DNA from: Mesorhizobium loti
Lineage (GTDB): Bacteria > Pseudomonadota > Alphaproteobacteria > Rhizobiales > Rhizobiaceae
Reading direction: 5' to 3'
NCBI GenBank assembly: GCA_002356515.1
Contig: AP017605.1
Span: forward strand, 6,371,020 to 6,435,019
DNA length: 64,000 nt
The position numbers were made by a program, and so were the translations under genes. Positions 1-7,038 of this stretch are shown here, in pieces. Below the pieces are notes generated by a model. The model worked only from the letters and a program-made list of their open reading frames with translations. It made no database searches and had not been told where the DNA came from. Each line of letters starts with the position of its first letter. Position 1 is the first letter of the stretch.

Positions 1-164
1 TCGCCAGCATTACGGCTACTACAATATGGGGTCACTGAGTTCGCTTCTTCGGCCTCGGCGGAATGATACGGGACGGCAAGGCTTCAGATTTGGCTTACGA
101 AAAAGTCAATGAAATCAAAGATTCAAACTCCGGTCCGGATTGACGACCTCCTGAAGGCTCACGG

Positions 165-926
165 CTAGATCACCGTCTCTCCTCCATCGACAACCAGAAT
201 CTGGCCCGTCATGTACGAGGACCGGTCGGACACCAGAAACAGCACTGCCTCCGCGATTTCCTCGACGCTTGCCCAACGGCCAAGCGGCACTTTTTCGCGG
301 ATGTAGGCTTCGATGGCTTCCCGCCCTCCCATCTGGGCGATGAAAGGGCCATTGAAGGGCGTGTCGACCCAACCGGGGCAAAGCGCGTTGACGCGAATGC
401 CGAAACGGCCATAGTCGCCCGCCATCTGCCTCGTCATCGCGATCACCGCGTGCTTGGTCGTCGTATAGGCGATCATCTCGCGGTCGTAGAGCACGCCGGA
501 GCTCGACGACGTGTTGAGGATGACCCCGCGACCCGCCTTTTTCATGAACGGCATGACGATGCGGGCACCGAGGAAGTGAGCCCGCACGTTGAGCGTCCAG
601 GACGTGTCGAAGCCTTTGACGCTCACGCCGAGCACGTCACCCTCTACCTGTACGCCGGCATGATTGTGCAGGATGTCGATCCTGCCTTGTGTGTCGATGA
701 AATCGCGGAAACCGGCTTCAAGCGCCTGATCGTCGGTCAGGTCGAACACAAGCGCTTTCGCCCGGCCACCAGCAGCAACAATCTGGTCGACGGTCGCGTT
801 CGCGCCGTCAGCGCTGCGATCCGCGACGCCGACAATCGCCCCCTCACGCGCCATGATGAGCGCTGCGGCCCTGCCGATGCCTGATCCCGCCCCGGTCACG
901 ATAGCGGTCCTGTCTTTGAGGATCAT
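165..926 (-). CDS. SDR-family oxidoreductase
   Basis: A 253-residue classical short-chain dehydrogenase/reductase. The Rossmann glycine motif TGAGSGIG is at residues 11-18, the active-site Ser region at about 140-143 and the YxxxK pair at Y154/K158; the C-terminal VDGG signature is present. An Asp after the second strand (VADRS, near residue 36) favours NAD(H). It is transcribed divergently from the class-III aminotransferase-fold gene that starts about 100 bp away, which suggests a shared control region. In the mycobacterial aminoacetone utilisation locus an SDR interconverts aminoacetone and 1-amino-2-propanol; that role is an inference from the neighbours, since SDR substrate cannot be read from sequence. 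I assign no gene to the 164 bases on its downstream side. Confidence 0.88.
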   Translation of the reverse strand: MILKDRTAIVTGAGSGIGRAAALIMAREGAIVGVADRSADGANATVDQIVAAGGRAKALVFDLTDDQALEAGFRDFIDTQGRIDILHNHAGVQVEGDVLGVSVKGFDTSWTLNVRAHFLGARIVMPFMKKAGRGVILNTSSSSGVLYDREMIAYTTTKHAVIAMTRQMAGDYGRFGIRVNALCPGWVDTPFNGPFIAQMGGREAIEAYIREKVPLGRWASVEEIAEAVLFLVSDRSSYMTGQILVVDGGETVI

Positions 927-1027
927 CCTTCACCACCCTTTCTCGCCAGCTCGTAATCCTGCATCATTCAGCGGGCTAGCTCAGCAACTTTGTTGCGCGT
1001 CGATCAACTCCAGAGGAAAAGACAGGC

Positions 1028-2311
1028 ATGTACGATTACGGCCCCTTCAAGTTCGAGTCGAAGCAGGATTTTTTCGACAAGGCCATTCGCTTCTGGAATC
1101 CTGACAAGACCAGGTTCTGGCAGAAGGCCGGGATCGATCTGGTGATCGGCAGGCGGGAGGGTTATTTCCTCTACGACATGTCGGGGCGCCGCCTGATCGA
1201 CCTGCACCTGAATGGCGGCACCTACAATCTCGGTCACCGTAATCCGGAGCTGGTCGAGACGCTGAAGAGCGCGCTCGACTATTTCGACATCGGCAACCAC
1301 TGGTTTCCTTCAGTGGCGCGAACGGCGCTGGCCGAATCCCTCGTCAATGTCTCACCGGGAATGAAATATGCGATCTTCGCGCCGGGCGGCGCGGAGGCGG
1401 TGGACATCGCCATCAAGAGCGCCCGCTATGCCACCAAGCGGCGCAAGATCGTGTCGATCATCAAGGGTTATCACGGACACTCGGGGCTCGCGGTGGCGAC
1501 CGGCGACGATCGCTTCACCAAGATCTTCCTTTCCGACCAGCCGGAGACGTTCATCCAGGTTCCGTTTAACGATATCGACGCCATGGAGCAGGCGCTGAAG
1601 AACGAAGACGTCGCGGCGCTGATCATGGAGACGATCCCCGCCACGTACGGCTTCCCGATGCCGAAGGACGGCTATCTCAGCGCCTGCAAGGCGCTGTGCG
1701 AAAAGCATGGCGCGATGTACATCGCCGACGAGGTCCAGACCGGTCTCATGCGGACCGGCAGCATGTGGGGCTGGCAGGCCTATGGCGTCCAGCCGGATAT
1801 CATGGTGACGGCAAAGGGCCTGTCGGGCGGCCTCTATCCGATCAGCGCCACGCTGGTGAACGATAGGGCCGGCGGCTGGCTCAACGAGGACGGGGCGGCC
1901 CACATCTCGACCACCGGCGGGGCCGAACTCGGCTGCGTCGTTGCTCACAAGGTCATCGAGATGCTGCAGCGGCCTGAACTGGTGGCCAATGTCGGCACCG
2001 TGACCGAGTTCATGGCGCAGGCCATGCGTGAGATGCAGGCTCGTCACGGCGATATCTTCACCGGGGTGCGCCAGAAAGGTGTGATCCTCGGCCTGGAGTT
2101 CAGCAATCACAGGGAAGGCGCCGTCTTCGTCTCGCGCGCACTCTACGAGCACGGCGTTTGGGCGATTTTCTCGTCGCTCGACAAGCGGGTGCTGCAGTGG
2201 AAGCCCGGCGTGCTTCTCGATCACGAAACCTGCCTGGACATTATGCATCGCTTCGACGCGGCGATGCCGCGCGCGCGAGAACTGCTGCATCAGGCAGACA
2301 AGGCGAGTTGA
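1028..2311 (+). CDS. Class-III aminotransferase-fold PLP enzyme (aminotransferase or amino-alcohol phosphate phospho-lyase)
   Basis: A 427-residue fold-type I PLP enzyme of the class-III aminotransferase family. The PLP-binding Asp lies in ADEVQTG (D234) and the Schiff-base Lys in TAKGLSGG (K263). The family includes omega-aminotransferases and also phospho-lyases that remove phosphate and ammonia from ethanolamine phosphate, 5-phosphohydroxylysine or 1-amino-2-propanol phosphate. The next gene on the strand is an APH-fold kinase that could make such a phosphate ester, so a phospho-lyase role is the better guess; plain transamination is not excluded. The start is preceded by a purine-rich stretch (CAGAGGAAAAGACAGGC). 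Confidence 0.87.
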   Translation: MYDYGPFKFESKQDFFDKAIRFWNPDKTRFWQKAGIDLVIGRREGYFLYDMSGRRLIDLHLNGGTYNLGHRNPELVETLKSALDYFDIGNHWFPSVARTALAESLVNVSPGMKYAIFAPGGAEAVDIAIKSARYATKRRKIVSIIKGYHGHSGLAVATGDDRFTKIFLSDQPETFIQVPFNDIDAMEQALKNEDVAALIMETIPATYGFPMPKDGYLSACKALCEKHGAMYIADEVQTGLMRTGSMWGWQAYGVQPDIMVTAKGLSGGLYPISATLVNDRAGGWLNEDGAAHISTTGGAELGCVVAHKVIEMLQRPELVANVGTVTEFMAQAMREMQARHGDIFTGVRQKGVILGLEFSNHREGAVFVSRALYEHGVWAIFSSLDKRVLQWKPGVLLDHETCLDIMHRFDAAMPRARELLHQADKAS

Positions 2312-2427
2312 CATGGTCCAAAGCTGGTTGAAACTGCAGGGGGCCAACTCGAACTGGCGGTTGGGCTTGCCGGGATCGTACGGGTTCTGGCAGGGGACAA
2401 GGGCACAATGACCGGGCAGGACGGACG

Positions 2428-3435
2428 GTGACGGATTTCGACGCACTCAGCCATGACCAGCAACTCGGCATCCTGCAGGAGACGGCGGAGGCGGCCACCG
2501 CCAACTACGACCTTCCGGCGGATGTTTCCGTCGAAATGATCAACCTGTCGGAGAACGCTACCTACGAGGTCGCGGCTCGCGACGGCCGGCGCTGGGCGCT
2601 CCGCATCCATCGCGACGGCTACCATTCAAGGACGGCCATTCAATCTGAACTGGCCTGGCTGACCGATCTGCGCCAGACCGGGATCGTCCCCACGCCCGTG
2701 CCGGTCGCGGGCAAGGACGGCGAACAGATCCAGCGTGTCGGCCATGCCAGATTGGCGCAACCCCGCAACGTCGTGTTGTCGCAATGGGAGACCGGTGCGG
2801 AGCCGGGCATAGGCGAGGACCTTGCCGAACCTTTCGAGGTGCTGGGCGAGGTGACGGCCCGCATGCACATCCACGCCCGGCAGTGGAAGCGCCCTGCCTG
2901 GTTCAGCCGCCACGTATGGGATTTCGAGACAAGCCTCGGCGAGGAGAAGCCGCATTGGGGGCGCTGGCGTGACGGCATGGGCGTCGACGCCGCGAAAGCC
3001 AGGCTTTTTGGCCGCACCGCGGAGCTGATCGGCCGCCGGCTCGCCGCCTTCGGCAAGGGCCATGACCGCTTCGGCCTCATCCATTGCGACCTGCGGCTCG
3101 CCAACCTTTTGATCGACGGCAAGACAGTGAAGGTCATCGACTTCGACGATTGCGGCTTCGGCTGGTTTATGTACGACGCGGCGACGCCCATCTCTTTCTA
3201 CGAGCACGAGCCGCAGGCAGCCGATCTTATCCAGTCGTGGACGACCGGCTATCGTCGTGTGCTTGACCTGCCCAGGGCGGACGAGGACGAGATCCCGACC
3301 TTCGTGATGCTGCGGCGTCTGCTCCTGGTCGCGTGGATCGGCTCGCACGCCGAGACAGACCTCGCCAGGTCGATGGGCCTTCCCTATACCGAAGGAACGG
3401 TCGAGCTGTGCGAGGCCTATCTGAGCAAGTTTTGA
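2428..3435 (+). CDS. APH/choline-kinase-fold phosphotransferase, putative amino-alcohol kinase
   Basis: A 335-residue kinase of the aminoglycoside phosphotransferase/homoserine kinase II/hydroxylysine kinase superfamily. The catalytic loop HCDLRLAN gives D221 and N226, followed by the metal-binding IDFDD (D238). The GTG start overlaps the stop of a tiny seven-codon frame (GTGA), and a GCAGGA ribosome site lies about 7 bases upstream. It sits about 115 bp behind the class-III PLP enzyme on the same strand, the pairing known for amino-alcohol kinase plus phospho-lyase. Substrate is inferred; it could also be a homoserine or choline-like kinase. It converges on the next SDR gene with only 6 bases between their stops. 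Confidence 0.82.
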   Translation: MTDFDALSHDQQLGILQETAEAATANYDLPADVSVEMINLSENATYEVAARDGRRWALRIHRDGYHSRTAIQSELAWLTDLRQTGIVPTPVPVAGKDGEQIQRVGHARLAQPRNVVLSQWETGAEPGIGEDLAEPFEVLGEVTARMHIHARQWKRPAWFSRHVWDFETSLGEEKPHWGRWRDGMGVDAAKARLFGRTAELIGRRLAAFGKGHDRFGLIHCDLRLANLLIDGKTVKVIDFDDCGFGWFMYDAATPISFYEHEPQAADLIQSWTTGYRRVLDLPRADEDEIPTFVMLRRLLLVAWIGSHAETDLARSMGLPYTEGTVELCEAYLSKF

Positions 3436-3441
3436 ACCGCT

Positions 3442-4206
3442 CTATGCCAGTGCCTCCAGGCTCTCCGGCAGGATCTGGCCGCCATCGACAATGATTGTCT
3501 GTCCCGTCACGTAGCCGGCTTCCTTCGACGCAAAGTAGAGCGCGGCGTAGCCGATGTCCTCCACGGTTCCGAGCCGCTTGAGCGGGATCGAGGCGGCCAT
3601 GGTCTTCTGATAATCCTCGCCCAGTCCGACAAGGCCCTCGGTGATGATGTTGCCCGGCATCACGGCGTTGACGGTGATGCCGTATTTCGCCAGCTCGATG
3701 CAGGCCGTACGCATGAAGCCGAGCTGCCCCGCCTTGGTGGCGCCGTAGTGCGACCAGCCGGGAAAGCCGGTGACCGGGCCGGTGATCGACGACGTCAGCA
3801 CGATGCGGCCCTGGTCGGATGTCTTCAAATACGGCACCGCCGCCTTGACCGCGTGGAAGGTGCCCTTGAGGTTGGTGTCGACAACCTCGTCCCATTGTTC
3901 CGAAGTCATGTCCTCGAGCCGCGCCTGCGGGAAAATTCCGGCATTGGCGCACAACACGTCGACGCGACCGTTTCTCGCGGCCACTGTCGCAAACGCACTC
4001 TCGATGCTGGCCAGTGAGGTGACGTCGCCCACCACGCCAAAGGCGCCGTGGCCGATCTCGGCGGCCGCGGCTTCGGCCTGGTCGAGATGGCGCGCGATGA
4101 TGGCGACCTTGGCGCCAGATAGCGCGAACACCCGTGCTATGCCTTTGCCGATGCCTTTCGATCCGCCGGTAACAACGACGGACCGACCCTTCAAAGACTG
4201 GGTCAT
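3442..4206 (-). CDS. SDR-family oxidoreductase
   Basis: A 254-residue short-chain dehydrogenase/reductase with TGGSKGIG at residues 13-20, catalytic Y154/K158 in YGATKAG and a C-terminal VDGG motif. The ATG at 4206 is chosen because GGAG lies about 9 bases upstream; an in-frame start five codons earlier lacks a site. An Arg after the second strand (IIARH) suggests NADP(H), unlike the first SDR of the cluster, which looks NAD-type. It is the last gene of the leftward row diol dehydratase-hydrolase-permease-SDR, about 80 bp behind the permease with a hairpin between. It is a plausible oxidoreductase for an amino-ketone, diol or aldehyde intermediate; the substrate is not known. Confidence 0.87.
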   Translation of the reverse strand: MTQSLKGRSVVVTGGSKGIGKGIARVFALSGAKVAIIARHLDQAEAAAAEIGHGAFGVVGDVTSLASIESAFATVAARNGRVDVLCANAGIFPQARLEDMTSEQWDEVVDTNLKGTFHAVKAAVPYLKTSDQGRIVLTSSITGPVTGFPGWSHYGATKAGQLGFMRTACIELAKYGITVNAVMPGNIITEGLVGLGEDYQKTMAASIPLKRLGTVEDIGYAALYFASKEAGYVTGQTIIVDGGQILPESLEALA

Positions 4207-4228
4207 GATTTGAAGCTCCAAATGAGAA

Positions 4229-4253
4229 GGGGACAGAGCGATACTCTGTCCCC
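4229..4253 (-). terminator. Hairpin between permease and SDR genes
   Basis: A perfect inverted repeat with 10-bp arms GGGGACAGAG/CTCTGTCCCC and the loop CGATA lies between the permease stop and the SDR start. On the minus strand it is not followed by a clean T-run, so it may lower read-through or stabilise the upstream mRNA rather than terminate fully. Confidence 0.5.
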
Positions 4254-4285
4254 GTTGCCGAAAAGGATTCGGGGCGGTGAGCGCC

Positions 4286-5812
4286 CTAGCCTTCGTTCAC
4301 CATGTGCCCAATGTTCTCGTACGCCTTGGGATTGGCGGACTTCAGAACGAAGCCCCAGATCAGGCCGACGATAAGGATCGCAAGCCCGACATACGGGATG
4401 CTCCTGGCGAAGCCATTGGTGCCGCCGAGCGTCGCGAGATTGGCCACCAGCGTGTAGACGAGGACCAACTGGACAACGAGCGAGATCAACGGCGCGATGA
4501 CAGTCGTCAGCATGCTGCCGCCGCCGTTCTTCTTGAACCACATGTAGATGGCCAGCGAGACAACGGCCTGCAGCACCAAAAGCAGTCCGGTGCCAAGCAC
4601 GGCAAACAGCGTATAGACGCCAAGCCAGGCCTGTCCCGACGGATCGTCGAAGCCGTAGGCCAAACCGTAGAGCAGCACCCATACCGCCGCCAGCACCGAC
4701 TGCAGCGCCGAGGCCTTGTGGGGGCTCTTGTGGTGGTCATGCGTCTCGGCGATCGCCTGTGGCAGGACGCCCTCGCGTGCCAGCGAGTACAGATAGCGGG
4801 AAGCGGTGTTGTGGAAGGCCATGCCGCAGGCGAAGGAACTGGTCAGGATGAGAAGCGACATCAGCTGGTAGCCCCAGCCGCCGACAAAACTTTGAACGGG
4901 CGTCAGGAAGAAATTCACGCCGTCGGAGAATGCCTTGGCCACCATCTCGGCCTCGGTGGGATAGGCCGCCACCGCGCACCAGCTGACGAAGGTGTAGAAC
5001 AGGCCAAGGCCGATGACCGAAATCAGCAGCGATTGCGGAATGATGCGCTTCGGATCGCGCGATTCCTCGGCATAATTCGGCGCCATCTCGAAACCGACCC
5101 AGGACCAGAACGCCATGAAGATACCGACGGCCGCTTCGCCCGCCGGTATGGCGACAGTGCCGACCTTCTGCTCGGCTACAGGCGTAAATACCTTGAATAC
5201 ATTGAGCGAATCGCCGGAAAAATTCGTCCCGCCATGCGCGAAAAGCACGCCCAGCGAGAAGATCACCAGCATGACCACTTCAAGAATGAGGGCGATCCCG
5301 AGCAGCCGTGCCGACACTTTCACGTCGCGGTAGGCGAGCGCTGCTATGACCACGATCATGGCGAGCGCAAGGACGATCCACGGCACGTTGATGCCGAAGT
5401 GCTGGGAGATCCACAAATTGCCGAAAAATGCGAACAGCCCGGTGAGAGAGGCTTCGAAGAGCGAGTAGCAGGCGAGCGAGCCAATGCCGGCCGACATGCC
5501 GACCTCGCGGCCGAGCCCCTGGCTGATGAAGGAGTAGAAGCCGCCGACGGACGACACGCGCGATGCCATCGCAGCATAGCCGACCGAGAAGATGGTCAGC
5601 ACGATCGTCGCCATCAGGAAGGCGGCCGGCGTGTATTTGCCGATGCCGTAGCCTGCCGCGAACGGGACATTGCCCAGCATCGCCGACATTGGCGCCGCGC
5701 CGGTGACGGCCAGAAAGAGCACTCCCGCGAGCCCCACGGCCTTGGAGTGCAAAAGATTGATGCTGTTACTCTTCGAGACGTCGATCGTCCCGCGTGCAGT
5801 TTCTATGGCCAT
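4286..5812 (-). CDS. APC-family amino acid/amine permease
   Basis: A 508-residue inner-membrane permease of the amino acid-polyamine-organocation superfamily with about a dozen hydrophobic segments. The N-terminal LLHSKAVGLAGVLFLAVTGAAP region is the usual first helix with its small-residue unwound segment, and a second family signature, FWSWVGFEMAPNYAEESRDP, lies mid-protein. The ATG at 5812 is preferred because GAGGG lies just upstream. It lies 99 bp behind the cysteine hydrolase in the leftward operon. Context points to uptake of an amine or amino alcohol for the adjacent catabolic enzymes, but specificity cannot be read directly. Confidence 0.87.
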   Translation of the reverse strand: MAIETARGTIDVSKSNSINLLHSKAVGLAGVLFLAVTGAAPMSAMLGNVPFAAGYGIGKYTPAAFLMATIVLTIFSVGYAAMASRVSSVGGFYSFISQGLGREVGMSAGIGSLACYSLFEASLTGLFAFFGNLWISQHFGINVPWIVLALAMIVVIAALAYRDVKVSARLLGIALILEVVMLVIFSLGVLFAHGGTNFSGDSLNVFKVFTPVAEQKVGTVAIPAGEAAVGIFMAFWSWVGFEMAPNYAEESRDPKRIIPQSLLISVIGLGLFYTFVSWCAVAAYPTEAEMVAKAFSDGVNFFLTPVQSFVGGWGYQLMSLLILTSSFACGMAFHNTASRYLYSLAREGVLPQAIAETHDHHKSPHKASALQSVLAAVWVLLYGLAYGFDDPSGQAWLGVYTLFAVLGTGLLLVLQAVVSLAIYMWFKKNGGGSMLTTVIAPLISLVVQLVLVYTLVANLATLGGTNGFARSIPYVGLAILIVGLIWGFVLKSANPKAYENIGHMVNEG

Positions 5813-5910
5813 GAAGCCCTCTCCATTCGTGACAGCTGTATTTGGTCCCCGCACGTGGCGGCCGATGTGTCCCGGCCTGCGAGTGCAGCCATGACACTAC
5901 GGACGCCGCG

Positions 5911-6609
5911 TCACTTTGCCAAGGCCATGATTTTGCATAGCTCGGCGCTCGACATCACGTGGCAGTAGATCATGTTGATGATTTCGAGCTCCTTGCGATG
6001 GAGATCCTCGGTCGCCGCCGCGCAGCAATCCTCCAGCACAATGACCGCATAGCTCTCGTCCGCCAGGCTGCGCACCGTCGAAGACACGCACTGGTCCGTG
6101 AAGATACCGCAGCAGATGACATTCCTGATGCCGAGATTGTGCAGGATCAGGCGCAGATTCGTTCCCGTCAGCGCGGAATCGGTGGTCTTGGTCACCACGA
6201 TTTCGTCGCCGACCGGCTGCAGTTCGGCGACCAGCTGCGAGGGCGCATCGTTCTTGGGCAGCAGCAAATTGTTCCAGCCCGGCATTTTCTGCGAGAGCGA
6301 GCGGTCACGCCCGTCCTTGGTGTGGCAGGCGATGCGGGCAAAAAGGCATTCGATGCCGTTTTGCCGTGCCAGCGCCAGCAGTCTTGCCGTGTTCGGTATG
6401 ACCGTGCCGTGCATGCGCTCATGGAACGGCGTCCACAGGTCGTAGCGGTGTTGCTCTTGTGGCGAGACCGCCGCGCGATCCGGCCGTTCCAGGTAGGTGT
6501 TCTGAACGTCGATGACCAGGATGGCGGTTTGCGCCGGCACTAGTACCGGGTCATCCGGCTCGGGTGCGCCGAGATAGTAGAGCGAACGGAATCCGGTTTT
6601 CCAGCTCAT
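5911..6609 (-). CDS. Isochorismatase-family cysteine hydrolase
   Basis: A 232-residue cysteine hydrolase of the isochorismatase superfamily. The triad is visible: D34 in VIDVQNTYL, K141 in VVTKTTDSAL and nucleophile C174 in GIFTDQCVSSTVR. The form with an active-site Cys is typical of amidases acting on carbamoyl or ureido compounds, biuret or nicotinamide rather than true isochorismatase. It starts 9 bases after the diol dehydratase small subunit and is therefore probably co-transcribed with it. Its place in a diol or amino-alcohol pathway is unexplained; removal of a carbamoyl or amide group from a substrate is one possibility. Confidence 0.85.
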   Translation of the reverse strand: MSWKTGFRSLYYLGAPEPDDPVLVPAQTAILVIDVQNTYLERPDRAAVSPQEQHRYDLWTPFHERMHGTVIPNTARLLALARQNGIECLFARIACHTKDGRDRSLSQKMPGWNNLLLPKNDAPSQLVAELQPVGDEIVVTKTTDSALTGTNLRLILHNLGIRNVICCGIFTDQCVSSTVRSLADESYAVIVLEDCCAAATEDLHRKELEIINMIYCHVMSSAELCKIMALAK

Positions 6610-6618
6610 GCGGTCCTT

Positions 6619-7038
6619 TCAGAAGCGGAAGGTGAAAAGGCCGCGCGCCGCATAGGTCTCGGCGGCCTCCTCGATGAAACGGGCGATGCGTTCGGCCTGG
6701 TAGGTGTCGCGCATCGTGGCGGCGGCCTCGAGCAATTCTTCCTTGGACTTGGCGCGGCCTGGGCGCAGCAGTTCGTAGACCTGCATGATGAAATCCTGCG
6801 GCACCTCGACAAGCTCTGCCCCACGCTCGAAGTTGAGTGCCAGTGTCGGCCGTCCGACATCGCGCGCCACATCGGCCTGTGCCTGCAGCGCTTGTGGGGT
6901 GATGCGAAGGTCTTCCATCGTCACGTCGCCGGCAAGCACCGAATCCAGCGTTATCTCAGCAAGCGACTTGCCGCGCTTGCCCTTCACGGCGCCGGGCTGT
7001 GTTTCGGCGAGCGGATAGTCGGCGCGCGTATGGGTCAC
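6619..7038 (-). CDS. Propanediol/glycerol dehydratase small subunit
   Basis: A 139-residue protein resembling the small (gamma) subunit of coenzyme B12-dependent diol/glycerol dehydratase (PduE/DhaB3 type). It opens with the family's YPLAETQPGAVKGKRGKSLAEITLD-like region and ends in an amphipathic helical part (ERIARFIEEAAETYAARGLF). Its start overlaps the stop of the large-plus-medium subunit gene by 4 bases, as expected for subunits of one complex. It would cap the active-site barrel of the large subunit. Assignment rests on family resemblance and the overlap. Confidence 0.85.
   Translation of the reverse strand: MTHTRADYPLAETQPGAVKGKRGKSLAEITLDSVLAGDVTMEDLRITPQALQAQADVARDVGRPTLALNFERGAELVEVPQDFIMQVYELLRPGRAKSKEELLEAAATMRDTYQAERIARFIEEAAETYAARGLFTFRF

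Noticed and set aside
165..4206. Assigning the class-III PLP enzyme and SDR genes to 4-aminobutyrate or 3-oxoacyl metabolism
   Set aside because: Both families are too broad for that, and the adjacent APH-fold kinase fits the amino-alcohol phosphate scheme better.
4277..5968. A 563-codon open frame on the plus strand
   Set aside because: It is antisense to the APC permease, whose membrane segments and family motifs are clear; the plus frame has a biased, low-complexity composition rich in R, D, Q and H and no domain.
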